Shown here in pieces: positions 9,454 to 18,730 of a DNA stretch of 64,000 bases; the first letter of the stretch is position 1, and each line of letters begins with the position of its first letter. The position numbers and the translations under genes are program-made. The notes under the pieces were generated by a model, which did not search any database, had not been told where the DNA came from, and saw only the letters and a program-made list of their open reading frames with translations. This DNA comes from Rhizobiales bacterium Ga0077537. Lineage in GTDB: Bacteria; Pseudomonadota; Alphaproteobacteria; Rhizobiales; Hyphomicrobiaceae. The stretch spans positions 78,516 to 142,515 of the forward strand of contig LNEM01000027.1 of NCBI GenBank assembly GCA_001464955.1, read 5' to 3'.

Positions 9454-10209
9454 ATGGCAGCGGACAAGGTTGCGATCATCACGGGTGGCGGCACGGGCAT
9501 CGGCCGCGCCGCCGCGTTGCATCTCCAGGCCGACGGCTGGAACGTCGTCGTCGCCGGACGTCGCAAGGACGAACTGGACAAGACCGTCGCCATGGCGAAG
9601 GCCGGCGGTGGCAAGATGCTGGCCGTCGCCACCGACGTGACGAAGCAGGAGCAGGTCAAGGCCCTGTTCGCGGCCACGAAAGACGCCTTCGGCCGCCTTG
9701 ATTTCCTGTTCAACAATGCCGGCATGGGCCTCCCGGCCGGTCCCATGGAGGACATCGAGCTCAAGGACTGGCAGCGCGTCGTCGACCTCAACCTGACCGC
9801 GTGCTTCATGTGCGCCCAGGAGGCGATCCGCATGTTCAAGGCGCAGTCGCCCCAGGGCGGTCGCATCGTGAACAACGGCTCGATCTCGGCCCACGCCCCG
9901 CGACCCATGTCGGTGGCCTATACGGCGACGAAGCACGCCATCACCGGCCTCACGAAGACCATCGCCCTCGACGGCCGCCCCTTCAACATCGCCTGCGGCC
10001 AGCTCGATATCGGCAACGCCGACACCAACATGGGCGGCCGCATGAAGGCCGGCGTTCCCCAACCCCGCGGCGACATCATGCCGGAGCCCGTGTTCGACGT
10101 GGAGCATTGCGGCTCCGCGATCCGCTACATGGCGAGCCTGCCGCTCGATACCAATGTGCTGACCATGACCATCAAGGCGAGCGCGATGCCCTTCGAAGGC
10201 CGCGGCTGA
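9454..10209 (+). CDS. Short-chain dehydrogenase/reductase (SDR)
   Basis: A 251-residue classical SDR. The Rossmann motif TGGGTGIG is at about 10-17, an Asp at about 60 in TDVT, NNAG near 88-91, and the catalytic Ser and YTATK pair near 147 and 159-163. A GAGGAG ribosome site precedes the ATG. It is an NAD(P)-dependent oxidoreductase of alcohols or ketones; the substrate cannot be told. It leads a rightward catabolic run (hydrolase, two acyl-CoA dehydrogenases), so a hydroxyacyl or alcohol substrate in that pathway is plausible. Confidence 0.9.
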   Translation: MAADKVAIITGGGTGIGRAAALHLQADGWNVVVAGRRKDELDKTVAMAKAGGGKMLAVATDVTKQEQVKALFAATKDAFGRLDFLFNNAGMGLPAGPMEDIELKDWQRVVDLNLTACFMCAQEAIRMFKAQSPQGGRIVNNGSISAHAPRPMSVAYTATKHAITGLTKTIALDGRPFNIACGQLDIGNADTNMGGRMKAGVPQPRGDIMPEPVFDVEHCGSAIRYMASLPLDTNVLTMTIKASAMPFEGRG

Positions 10210-10319
10210 ACCGGACGTCGTCACCGATCGGCCAGAGCAGCATCGCGAAGTTCGTCGCGAGGCAGCTCCGGCCGTTGCTCCAATGCGAGCCCATCTCCCC
10301 TTCAAGCGTCGGGTGCCCC

Positions 10320-12350
10320 ATGGCCGAAGCCGGGTCGAAAAGCCGGATAGAGATCGACATCACGGAGCAGGCGCCGTTCGCGGGCGGCATGGCATTCGGC
10401 GACGTCGGAGCCTATGAGCGCCTGCGCGGCCGGGCCCGGATGGCGATCGATCCCGGTGCGCCGGGCGTCGACACGATCTGCGATCTCGACAAGGCGCCAC
10501 GCGATGCCGACGGCCTCGTGCGCATAGCGACCGACCTCTTGATCCTCCGCCCGGTCGACCCGGCGCGGGCCAACCGCCGGCTGTTCTTCGACTGGGGCAA
10601 TCGCGGCAACATCCGCTGCCTTCAGTTCTTCAACGACGCGCCGGGGTCCAACGATCCCCGCTCGGCCGCCCACGCCGGCAACGGCTTCCTCATGCGGCAA
10701 GGCTACACGGTCGTGACGGCGGGCTGGCAGGCGGACCTTCTCTCAGGCGACCACCGCTTCCTGCTCGACGTTCCCGTAGCGATGGACGACGGCAAGCCGG
10801 TCACGGGCAAGGTGCGCGTCGAGTACATCGCGACGGCCCCGGGCCAGCGCGCGTTCCCGCTCTCGGGCCGCGCCTCGACCCGCGCGCACCCGACGGTTTC
10901 GCTCGACACCCGGAAGGCGAGCCTGACGCGCCGCCGCTACGCCACCGACGAGCGCATCCCGGTGCCTCATGACCAGTGGATGTTCGCACGCGTCGAAGGC
11001 GGCGCCGGCCTCGACAATCAGGGCGGTGAGACGGCCGTCATCCCGTCCGACGTCCACATCCACATGCCGGGCGGCTTCGCGCCGGGCTGGATCCACGAAC
11101 TCGTCTACGAGGGCCGCGACCCGCTCGTGCTGGGCCTCGGCCACATCGCGGTCCGCAATCTGGTCTCCTACCTCCGCTCGGGCCGCCCGGACGACGCCGG
11201 TGGCGCCAATCCGGCCGGGCGGGCGATGGAAAAAGCCTACGGCTGGGGCCGCTCGCAGACGGGTCGCTGCATCCGCGACTTTGTCTACAATGGCTTCAAC
11301 GCCGACGAGAACGGCGGCAAGGTATTCGACGGCCTGTTGCCCCATGTCGCCGGCGGCGGCCTGATGTGGCTGAACCACCGCTTCGCCAACGGCATCGTCT
11401 CGGCCGGCCAACAGCACGAGGACCACGAGAACCCCGCCGACCGCTTCCCGTTCTCCTACGCTCGCTCGACCGACCACCTGACGGGCCGCACGGACGCCAT
11501 CTGCAAGCGGCCCGAAACCGACCCGCTGATCATCCACACGCAGACGGGCTCCGAGTACTGGCAGCGCCGCGGCAGCCTCGTCCATACCGACACGCAAGGG
11601 AATGATCTCGCGCTGCCGGAGAACGTGCGCGCCTATTTCTGGGCCTCGTCCCAGCACTTCGCCGATCCGCTCCTGAAAAAACCCGCGCGCGGCATCTGCC
11701 AGAACGTGCAGAACGTCGTCTGGACGTCGATGTTTTTTCGCGCCGTGCTCGCCAATCTCGATCGCTGGGCGACCGACGGCACCTCGCCGCCCGCGAGCCG
11801 CGTTCCGCGCCGCGCCGACGGCACGCTGGTCGACGTCGAGACGTGGCGAAAGGGCTTCCCGTCCGTGCCGGGCGTCGCGACGCCGCGCACTCCGAACATC
11901 CTCGAACGCCTCGATTTCGGCCCGGATTTCGCACGCGGCATTCTCGCCGAGCCCCCCCGCCGGACCGGCGAGCACTACGCCGTGCTGGTCCCCGCGACCG
12001 ACGCCGACGGCAACGACATCGCCGGCGTGCGCGCGCCGATGGTTCAGGCCCCGCTCGCGACCTACACCGGCTGGAACATGCGGGCGCGCGGCCAGGGCCA
12101 CGGCGCGCTCCACGAGTTCACGGGATCCACGATCCCCTTTGCCGAAAGCCCCGAAGAACGCGCCATGACCGGCGATCCGCGCCCGTCGATCCTCGAGCGC
12201 TATCCCGACCGCCCAGCCTACCAGCGGGCGATCGGCGAGGCGGCACGGAAGCTCGCCGCCGAACGCTTCATGCTCGACGAGGACGTCGAGCGCTGCATCG
12301 CGGCCGCCGCCGACTGGCACGCCCCGCGCCACGACATCGCATTGCCGTGA
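10320..12350 (+). CDS. Alpha/beta-hydrolase-domain protein (large, uncharacterised family)
   Basis: A 676-residue protein of a large family annotated only as alpha/beta hydrolase domain-containing. The ATG at 10320 is used because upstream in-frame sequence overlaps the SDR gene. GWGRSQTGRC near 315-325 carries the nucleophile-elbow-like Gly-x-Ser context. LFFDWGNRGN near 85 and NGFLMRQGYTVV near 120 are typical for the family. No signal peptide is evident. It follows the SDR gene by 110 bases and may be co-transcribed. An ester or lactone substrate is a guess. Confidence 0.8.
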   Translation: MAEAGSKSRIEIDITEQAPFAGGMAFGDVGAYERLRGRARMAIDPGAPGVDTICDLDKAPRDADGLVRIATDLLILRPVDPARANRRLFFDWGNRGNIRCLQFFNDAPGSNDPRSAAHAGNGFLMRQGYTVVTAGWQADLLSGDHRFLLDVPVAMDDGKPVTGKVRVEYIATAPGQRAFPLSGRASTRAHPTVSLDTRKASLTRRRYATDERIPVPHDQWMFARVEGGAGLDNQGGETAVIPSDVHIHMPGGFAPGWIHELVYEGRDPLVLGLGHIAVRNLVSYLRSGRPDDAGGANPAGRAMEKAYGWGRSQTGRCIRDFVYNGFNADENGGKVFDGLLPHVAGGGLMWLNHRFANGIVSAGQQHEDHENPADRFPFSYARSTDHLTGRTDAICKRPETDPLIIHTQTGSEYWQRRGSLVHTDTQGNDLALPENVRAYFWASSQHFADPLLKKPARGICQNVQNVVWTSMFFRAVLANLDRWATDGTSPPASRVPRRADGTLVDVETWRKGFPSVPGVATPRTPNILERLDFGPDFARGILAEPPRRTGEHYAVLVPATDADGNDIAGVRAPMVQAPLATYTGWNMRARGQGHGALHEFTGSTIPFAESPEERAMTGDPRPSILERYPDRPAYQRAIGEAARKLAAERFMLDEDVERCIAAAADWHAPRHDIALP

Positions 12351-12475
12351 CACCGCTTTCCCCGTCGCGGGGAAGCGGCTGGTCAGGCCCGGCGACCGTC
12401 TCGACGAGACCATTGCCAACGGATGGTCCGGGATCTAGCGTCACTCTCAAACAGCGAAACGGATAGGGAAACGCC

Positions 12476-13684
12476 ATGTTCATTCGCACTGTCGAGCATA
12501 ACGCATCACTCGATCAGTTCCGGGCCGAGGTACGCGCCTTCTGCGAAAAAGAGCTGCCGCAGTCGATCCGCCAGAAGCAGGCGCGCGGCCAGCATCTCAC
12601 CAAGGAGGAATACATCTCCTGGCTGCAGCGGCTTGGAACGCGGGGCTGGAACACGGGCAAATGGCCCAAGGAGCACGGCGGCCTCGGCTGGTCGCCGGAG
12701 CAGCACATCGCCTTCCAGGAGGAACTCGGCCGTGCCGGCGCGCCGCCACTGATGTCCTTCGGCCCGACCATGGCCGGCCCCGTCATCTACACGTTCGGCA
12801 GCGAGGCGCAGAAGGCACAGCACCTCCCCGGCATCATCAAGGGCGATCTCTGGTGGTGCCAGGGCTACTCCGAGCCGGGCGCCGGCTCCGATCTCGCCGC
12901 CCTCAAGACCCGCGCCGATCGCGACGGTGACGACTACATCGTCAACGGCCAGAAGATCTGGACCTCGACCGCCCACTGGGCCGACTGGATGTTCGCCCTC
13001 GTGCGCACCGACCAGACGGCGAAGAAGCAGGAAGGCATCTCCTTCGTCCTGATCGACATGAAGACACCGGGCATCACGGTGCGCCCGATCATCGGCATCA
13101 CGCTCGGCCATCACCTGAACGAGGTGTTCTTCGACAACGTGCGGGTTCCGATCTCGAACCGCATCGGCGAGGAGAACAAGGGCTGGACCTACGCCAAATT
13201 CCTGCTGGCGAACGAACGCGTCGGCAATGTCGACGTGGCCAAGGTCGAAGGCAATATCGAGCAGATCCGCGCACTGATGGCTGAAACCCGCGAAGGCGGC
13301 AAGCCGCTCACCGAGGATCCCGTCTTCCAGCGCCGTCTCGCCGAACTCGAGGTCGGGCTCGCCACGGTGAAGGCGCTGATGGCGGACCAGCTCGCCGCCG
13401 CCCGCCTCAACGGCGCGCCCTCGTTGATGGGCGCCGCTGCCCTCAAGCTCCGCGGCACCGAGCTGCAGCAGGGCATTCTCCAGACCGGCCTCGACGTCCT
13501 CGGTCGCCACGGCATGGTCTACCAGCACGAGGCGCTCCACGCGGGCTGGAACGGCGAGATGATCGGGCCCGAGTCGTCCGCCGATGTCGTCTACGAACAT
13601 CTCTACCGCCGCGCTGCCACCATCTACGGCGGCTCCAGCGAGGTGCAGAAGAACATCATCGCCAAGGGCGCGCTCGGCCTCTGA
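12476..13684 (+). CDS. Acyl-CoA dehydrogenase, large-subunit type
   Basis: A 402-residue acyl-CoA dehydrogenase with the FAD-binding YSEPGAGSDLAAL motif near 138-150 and IWTSTAHWADW near 160-170. Near the C-terminus IYGGSSEVQ has Gly where many family members carry the catalytic Glu of the YEGT motif. An AGGGAA ribosome site precedes the ATG. It is followed within 50 bases by a second, shorter acyl-CoA dehydrogenase gene. Such pairs (PimC/PimD-like, or the heteromeric FadE enzymes of actinobacteria) form mixed oligomers. I infer a heteromeric enzyme acting on an unusual acyl-CoA such as a dicarboxylyl, branched or cyclic chain. Confidence 0.9.
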   Translation: MFIRTVEHNASLDQFRAEVRAFCEKELPQSIRQKQARGQHLTKEEYISWLQRLGTRGWNTGKWPKEHGGLGWSPEQHIAFQEELGRAGAPPLMSFGPTMAGPVIYTFGSEAQKAQHLPGIIKGDLWWCQGYSEPGAGSDLAALKTRADRDGDDYIVNGQKIWTSTAHWADWMFALVRTDQTAKKQEGISFVLIDMKTPGITVRPIIGITLGHHLNEVFFDNVRVPISNRIGEENKGWTYAKFLLANERVGNVDVAKVEGNIEQIRALMAETREGGKPLTEDPVFQRRLAELEVGLATVKALMADQLAAARLNGAPSLMGAAALKLRGTELQQGILQTGLDVLGRHGMVYQHEALHAGWNGEMIGPESSADVVYEHLYRRAATIYGGSSEVQKNIIAKGALGL

Positions 13685-13731
13685 GCCCGCGCCCACCCCG
13701 AGCCGAAACCAGTCCGAAAGCACGGTCGACC

Positions 13732-14868
13732 ATGCCCTCACTCTCCAGCGAAGAGCGCCAGCAGCTCCACGACAGCCTGCTTGAGATGCTCACCGACAAA
13801 TACCCCTTCGAACAGTGGAAGAAACTCGCCCGCGCACCCGGCGGCGAAAGCTTCGGCCGCGCCGAGTGGAAGCAGTACGCCGACATGGGTTGGCTTGGCA
13901 TTTCACTCCCCGAGGCCGCGGGCGGCTCGGCCGGCGGCATGACGGAACTCGGCATCGTGATGGCAGCGGCCGGTCGCTTCATGCTGCTCGAGCCGCTCCT
14001 CGGCACGATCGTTCTGGGGGCTGGCGCCATCGAGCGCGCTGGCACGGCAAAGCAGCAGGAGCTGCTTGGCTCGATCGCGACCGGCGATCTCATCCTGGCG
14101 TTCTGCCACACCGAACCCGGCGCCGGCTACGACCGCGACTACGTGACGAGCGTGGCGACGAAAGCCGGCGGCGGCTGGCGGATCGACGGCGAGAAGGGCT
14201 TCGCGCTCGGCGCTCACGCGGCCGATACACTCGTCGTGTCGGCGCGGATCGGCTCGGCCACGGGTCCGGTCGGCCTCTTCCTGGTGCCGCGCACGGCGGA
14301 AGGCATCTCGCTCAATCAGGCCCCGGCCTTCGACGGCCGCTTCGGCGCGACCGTGCGCCTCCAGGGCGTGACGGTTCCGGCCGACGCCCGCCTCGGCGAT
14401 AGCGATGCGGACCGCCTCCCGATCATCGACGCGCTCATCGACCGCGCCGCCATTGCCTGCTGCGCCGAAGCCGTGGGCGCCATGGCCGCCGCGACCGACA
14501 TCACCGTCGAATACCTGAAGACGCGCCAGCAGTTCGGCCAGCCGCTGTCGAAGTTCCAGGTGCTCCAGCATCGCCTTGTCGACATGAGCGTCTCGACCGA
14601 GGAAGCCCGCGCCATCGTCCACGCCGCGCTGCAGGCGATCGACGACGGCGCGGCCGACGCCGCACGCCTCGTCGCCATGGCCAAGGTGAAGACCGCCCAG
14701 ACCGGCCGCTTCGTCGGCAGCCAGGCCATCCAGCTGCATGGCGGCATGGGCATGACGGACGAGTTGGTCGTCGGCCACTACTACAAGCGCATCACCATGT
14801 GCGAGTCGCTCTTCGGCGACGCCGAGTGGTACCTGAAGCGGGTCGGCAAGCTGCGCGACGCAGCCTGA
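13732..14868 (+). CDS. Acyl-CoA dehydrogenase, small-subunit type
   Basis: A 378-residue acyl-CoA dehydrogenase that partners the preceding gene. TEPGAGYDRDYVTS near 124-137 is the FAD/substrate motif, with Tyr-Asp replacing the common Ser-Asp. TRQQFGQPLSKFQVLQHRL near 262-280 and QLHGGMGMTDE near 333-343 are conserved C-terminal features. It lacks a C-terminal YEGT-type glutamate. The pairing and 47-base gap indicate one transcript. A hairpin at 14895-14930 probably ends it. Confidence 0.9.
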   Translation: MPSLSSEERQQLHDSLLEMLTDKYPFEQWKKLARAPGGESFGRAEWKQYADMGWLGISLPEAAGGSAGGMTELGIVMAAAGRFMLLEPLLGTIVLGAGAIERAGTAKQQELLGSIATGDLILAFCHTEPGAGYDRDYVTSVATKAGGGWRIDGEKGFALGAHAADTLVVSARIGSATGPVGLFLVPRTAEGISLNQAPAFDGRFGATVRLQGVTVPADARLGDSDADRLPIIDALIDRAAIACCAEAVGAMAAATDITVEYLKTRQQFGQPLSKFQVLQHRLVDMSVSTEEARAIVHAALQAIDDGAADAARLVAMAKVKTAQTGRFVGSQAIQLHGGMGMTDELVVGHYYKRITMCESLFGDAEWYLKRVGKLRDAA

Positions 14869-14894
14869 GCACTTCGCAAGGCTTACCGTCAAAA

Positions 14895-14930
14895 GCGGAA
14901 CGGTCGCTCCGGGTGGGGCGACCGTTTCGC
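14895..14930. terminator. Strong hairpin between convergent genes
   Basis: GCGGAACGGTCGC (14895-14907) pairs with GCGACCGTTTCGC (14918-14930), a 13-bp stem with one G-U pair and a 10-base loop. It lies between the converging acyl-CoA dehydrogenase and DUF35 genes, so it probably stops transcription from both sides. There is no clear T-run on either strand, so termination efficiency is uncertain. Confidence 0.65.
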
Positions 14931-14951
14931 GTTGCAGACCAGAGTCTCACC

Positions 14952-15365
14952 TCACGCGACGACGAACACCGGCAGCGTCAGATCCTTGGTCGCCGCCTCG
15001 AAGGCGATCCTCACCGGCAGCCCGACCTTGAGCACGCTGGCGTCCGCGCCCTTGAGTTGCGCCTGCATGCGCACGCCTTCCGCCAGATCGACGGTGACGA
15101 GGATATAGGGCAGCTCCCCCTTGAAGCCCGGATGGAACGCGTGATGCGAGATCGTCCAGGAGTGGACCGTTCCTGTTCCCTTCGCCTCGGTCCAGCGATG
15201 CTCCATCGAATAACAGGCCGGGCACACGGGACGCGGGTAGTGGCGGATCGTGCCGCAGTCCGAGCAGGTCTGCAGGAGCAGCTTGCCCTGCTTCATGCCA
15301 TCCCAGTAGGCCTGCGTGTCGGCCGTCGGATCGGGCGTCGGCTTGCCGTAGTCATAGGCGTTCAT
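14952..15365 (-). CDS. DUF35 zinc-ribbon/OB-fold protein, partner of thiolase-like protein
   Basis: A 137-residue protein with a rubredoxin-like zinc ribbon (CSDC and CPAC near 34-51, ten residues between the pairs) and an OB-fold domain to the C-terminus. The ATG at 15365 has a GGGAGGAA ribosome site and follows the thiolase-like stop by 11 bases. DUF35 proteins bind acyl-CoA and pair with SCPx-type thiolases or Ltp2-type aldolases, as in steroid side-chain breakdown. The close coupling here fits a complex with the upstream gene. Confidence 0.9.
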   Translation of the reverse strand: MNAYDYGKPTPDPTADTQAYWDGMKQGKLLLQTCSDCGTIRHYPRPVCPACYSMEHRWTEAKGTGTVHSWTISHHAFHPGFKGELPYILVTVDLAEGVRMQAQLKGADASVLKVGLPVRIAFEAATKDLTLPVFVVA

Positions 15366-15376
15366 GCGTTCCTCCC

Positions 15377-16534
15377 TCAGGCCCGGGCACAGATGGCGAT
15401 CGAGCCGTCGCCCATGTCGCCGTAGCCGGTGACGAGACCGATCCGGGCGTCGGCGACCTGCGCCTGTCCCGCCTCGCCGCGCAATTGCCGAGCGAGTTCG
15501 ACCACATGATTGAAACCGGCCATGTGCGCCTGCGACAGGAGCCCGCCATGCGTGTTGATCGGCAGCTTGCCGCCGAGACGGATGGCACCGGACTGGACGA
15601 ACGCGCCGCCCTCGCCCTTCTTGCAGAAGCCTAGGTCCTCGAGCTGGCAGAGGACGATGTAGGTGAAGCAGTCGTAGACCTCGGCGACGTCGATGTCGTC
15701 GTGCGTCACACCAGCCATGGCGAACGCCTTCGGCGCCGCCTTGGCGAGCCCGAGCCGCGTCAAGTCCGGCCGCTGCGTGATCGCCGACGGCGAGTCCGGA
15801 TGCCCCTCGGCCACGCCGAGCACCTGGATCACGGGTTTCGCGCAGTCCTGGGCCCGCTCCATCGAGGACACGATGAACGCGCACGCGCCGTCGCTCTCGA
15901 GGCTGCAATCATAGAGCCGCAGCGGATCGGAGATCATGCGCGACGCCTGATGGTCCTCGATCGATAGCGGCTTCGTCATCATGGCGTTGCCGTTGAGGAT
16001 GGCGTTGTGCCGGGTCGAGACGGCGATCTCGGCCAGTTGCCGGCTTGTGGTGCCGTAGAGTTCCATATGCCGTCGGGCCATGGGTGCATAGAGCTGCGCC
16101 GGCGCGATGGCCCCGAGCGGCATCTCGAACTCGCCGATCAGCCGGAACTGCGGCATCTCGCGAACCCGGCTGCCGATCCGCCCGCCCGCGCCCGAGGAGC
16201 CGTTACGGCTGATCGGAATGAGCACATGGTTGCAGATGCCGGCGGCAACGGCGGCCGCGGCGCACTGAATCGAAGACACCGCGCTGGCGCCGCCGAGCGG
16301 CGTGACGGCCGAGAACCGAAGATCCGCGATCCCGAAATTGGTTATGTAGTCCTCGGCCACGACGGCCATGCTGCCGTAGGCGATGATACCGTCGATGTCC
16401 TTCGGATCGAGGCCGGCGTCTCGCACGGCCGCCAGTGACGCTTCCATCTGGAGCGTCGTCACGCTCTTTCCAGATTGGCGCGAGTAGCGGGTATCACCCA
16501 CCCCCGTGATCGCCGCCTTGCCCTTGAGCGACAT
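15377..16534 (-). CDS. Thiolase-like protein (SCPx/Ltp2 type), catalytic Cys apparently absent
   Basis: A 385-residue thiolase-superfamily protein. AITGVGDTRYSRQSGK lies at the N-terminus, HMELYGTTSRQLAEIAV in the middle, and INTHGGLLSQAHMAG near the C-terminus. Where thiolases have NNCATG with the nucleophilic Cys, this protein reads GGASAVSS, so the nucleophile seems missing. Proteins of this kind next to a DUF35 gene can be retro-aldolases rather than thiolases. A GGGAGG ribosome site precedes the ATG at 16534. Probably acts in CoA-ester degradation with the DUF35 protein and perhaps the adjacent acyl-CoA dehydrogenases. Confidence 0.85.
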   Translation of the reverse strand: MSLKGKAAITGVGDTRYSRQSGKSVTTLQMEASLAAVRDAGLDPKDIDGIIAYGSMAVVAEDYITNFGIADLRFSAVTPLGGASAVSSIQCAAAAVAAGICNHVLIPISRNGSSGAGGRIGSRVREMPQFRLIGEFEMPLGAIAPAQLYAPMARRHMELYGTTSRQLAEIAVSTRHNAILNGNAMMTKPLSIEDHQASRMISDPLRLYDCSLESDGACAFIVSSMERAQDCAKPVIQVLGVAEGHPDSPSAITQRPDLTRLGLAKAAPKAFAMAGVTHDDIDVAEVYDCFTYIVLCQLEDLGFCKKGEGGAFVQSGAIRLGGKLPINTHGGLLSQAHMAGFNHVVELARQLRGEAGQAQVADARIGLVTGYGDMGDGSIAICARA

Positions 16535-16675
16535 GCCTGACCTCCCTGCGTCTCGATGCGTGGCTCGAGACGAGGGTGACGCAACGCCGCTTGGAGGGCA
16601 ACTGTCTCCAGTCGGCACGACGATCAGAGGCGCAGCGTCGTGGCTACGGCGTCCGCGTTCGCGGCGCCTCCGCGA

Positions 16676-17050
16676 TCAGGTCTCTTCTTCCTCGCCGTCC
16701 GGACCGCCGATGATGCCGGTTACATCGCCGCCGGCGTCCTCTTCCTCCTCGAGGAAGGTGTCGTCCTCGGCATCCGCGATCGGCTCTTCCACCCCCTCGA
16801 CATCGACGAGCGCATCCTCGGCCTCGGCCTCCGGCGCTTCGGGAACGCCGACGGCTGGCACCACTTCGGGCTTGCGCACGGCGCGCCGCTGCGCCTCGTC
16901 CTTGTCGGGTGTGACCGGTCCACGTGCGATGACGTAGGCCGAACCGCAGATGGGACAGTGGATCGGGTCGCGAGCCAGGTCGTAGAATCGAGCACCGCAA
17001 CTGCCGTTCTGACAGGTTCGCTTGGTGCCACGAGCCGCTTTGTCTGCCAT
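16676..17050 (-). CDS. TIGR02300-type FYDLN acid-domain zinc-ribbon protein
   Basis: A 124-residue protein with an N-terminal zinc ribbon (CQNGSCGARFYDL and HCPICG within the first 40 residues) and a C-terminal tail that is strongly acidic (EEEEDAGGD and a Glu-rich end). GARFYDL is the hallmark of a family found in alphaproteobacteria, commonly next to aroA. Function is unknown. It is divergent from aroA across 227 bases, and a GAGGTT ribosome site precedes its ATG. Confidence 0.9.
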   Translation of the reverse strand: MADKAARGTKRTCQNGSCGARFYDLARDPIHCPICGSAYVIARGPVTPDKDEAQRRAVRKPEVVPAVGVPEAPEAEAEDALVDVEGVEEPIADAEDDTFLEEEEDAGGDVTGIIGGPDGEEEET

Positions 17051-17277
17051 GACAAACCTCGATGGCGTTGATCGAAAAGTGGCGTGCTATCGCATACGCC
17101 GATTGCCGATGTCAAAAGACAAAACACCGGCCTTCCTGCGGCCGTGTGCACACGCGTCTTCGGTCGGCAGGTAGCGCCACCGGAGCCGCCATCGGCGGCC
17201 GTTGACAGGAACGGCGACGGCCGTGTCTATGGAACCCGACCGCCAAGCCAGATCGCCCTGCCGGAGCCCGTCGCACC

Positions 17278-18606
17278 GTGAGCCAGTCCCTCCCGAAGCC
17301 CCTTGTCGCCCACCGTTCCGGCCCTCTCGTAGGCCGCGTCCGCGTGCCGGGCGACAAATCGATCTCGCATCGGGCCCTGATGTTCGGTGCCCTCGCGACG
17401 GGAGTGACACGGATCACGGGGTTGCTGGAGGCCGAAGACGTGCTGAATACGGCTCACGTCGTCGAGGCACTCGGCTGCGGCGTCACGCGGGTCGGCGGGA
17501 CGTTCGAGGTCCGGGGACGCGGTGTCGGCGGCTTGACCCAGCCCCGCGCCGACCTGGATTTCGGCAACTCGGGCACCGGCTGCCGGCTGATGATGGGCGT
17601 CATCGCCGGCCATGACATCGAGGCGCGCCTCGTCGGCGACGCATCGCTGTCGCGCCGCCCCATGCGGCGGGTACTCGATCCCCTTCGCCGCATGGGCCTG
17701 ACCGTCATCGACGATCGCGAGAACTTGCCGCTCACCATCCGCGGCACCTCGAGCCTGCTGCCGATCGAGTACCGGACTCCCGTGCCCTCGGCGCAGGTGA
17801 AGTCGGCGGTGCTGCTCGCTGGCCTCTCGGCGACCGGCGAGACGACCGTCATCGAGCGCGAAGCCACCCGTGACCACACCGAGCGCATGCTGCGATACTT
17901 CGGCGCCGAGATCCGGACTGAGATGCGCGACGGCATGCACGCCATCACCGTCTCGGGCGATGCAGAACTCGCGGGTCGCCCGGTCGTCGTGCCGGCCGAT
18001 CCGTCCTCCGCGGCGTTCCTCGCGGCGGCCGCCGCCATCGTGCCGGGCTCCGATGTCACGATCGAGGGCGTGCTCGTCAACGAGACCCGCACCGGCTTCT
18101 ACACGACGCTCCGAGAGATGGGCGCCTCCGTCGAATTCGCCAACCCGCGCGAGGAAGGCGGCGAGCCGATTGCCGACATCCGCGTGCGCCATGCCAGGTT
18201 GAAGGGCGTCCGTGTCCCCGCGGCGCGCGCCCCGTCGATGATCGACGAATACCCGGTGCTGGCAGCCGTCGCGGCCTATGCCGACGGCGAGACCATCATG
18301 GAAGGGCTCGCCGAGTTGAAGGTGAAGGAGAGCGACCGTCTGGCGGCAACCGCTGCCGGCCTCGCGGCCAACGGTATCGGCGCCCGCATCGACGGCGACA
18401 CCTTGACGGTCGAGGGACGCGGGACGCCGCGCGGCGGTGGAACCGTCGTCACCCACATGGACCACCGCATCGCCATGGCCTTCCTGATCCTCGGCCTCGG
18501 CAGCGACCGCCCGGTTGAGGTCGACGACGTGACCTTCGTCGCAACGAGCTTCCCGGCCTTCACGGGTCTCATGACAGGTCTCGGCGCCCGCCTCGAAGCA
18601 CGCTGA
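17278..18606 (+). CDS. aroA: 3-phosphoshikimate 1-carboxyvinyltransferase (EPSP synthase, class II)
   Basis: A 442-residue EPSP synthase catalysing the sixth shikimate-pathway step, shikimate-3-phosphate plus PEP. It starts at a GTG at 17278 with GGAGCCC upstream. All four signatures of the class II form are present: GDKS (about 24-27), SAQVK (about 170), TRDHTER containing RxHxE (about 197-203), and NETR (about 268). DEYPVLA and KESDRL are conserved catalytic segments. In the PEP-site loop it reads FGNSGTG, with Gly at the position where the tolerant CP4 enzyme has Ala. The cytidylate kinase gene that often follows aroA is not here. Confidence 0.95.
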   Translation: MSQSLPKPLVAHRSGPLVGRVRVPGDKSISHRALMFGALATGVTRITGLLEAEDVLNTAHVVEALGCGVTRVGGTFEVRGRGVGGLTQPRADLDFGNSGTGCRLMMGVIAGHDIEARLVGDASLSRRPMRRVLDPLRRMGLTVIDDRENLPLTIRGTSSLLPIEYRTPVPSAQVKSAVLLAGLSATGETTVIEREATRDHTERMLRYFGAEIRTEMRDGMHAITVSGDAELAGRPVVVPADPSSAAFLAAAAAIVPGSDVTIEGVLVNETRTGFYTTLREMGASVEFANPREEGGEPIADIRVRHARLKGVRVPAARAPSMIDEYPVLAAVAAYADGETIMEGLAELKVKESDRLAATAAGLAANGIGARIDGDTLTVEGRGTPRGGGTVVTHMDHRIAMAFLILGLGSDRPVEVDDVTFVATSFPAFTGLMTGLGARLEAR

Positions 18607-18730
18607 GCTGACGACGGATATGCCGGTCCTGCCTCCATTGCGCCGCCCGTCGCGCTCGCGCTAGCATCGAAGCAGCGAGCGCCGGAAGCCGGCCGCCTGA
18701 GAGCTGCGCCCTGCCGCTGAGGAAGCCCCG

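Noticed and set aside
10743..12419. A 558-codon minus-strand frame opposite the alpha/beta-hydrolase gene.
   Set aside because: Shadow frame; the plus-strand product has family motifs and the minus product has none.
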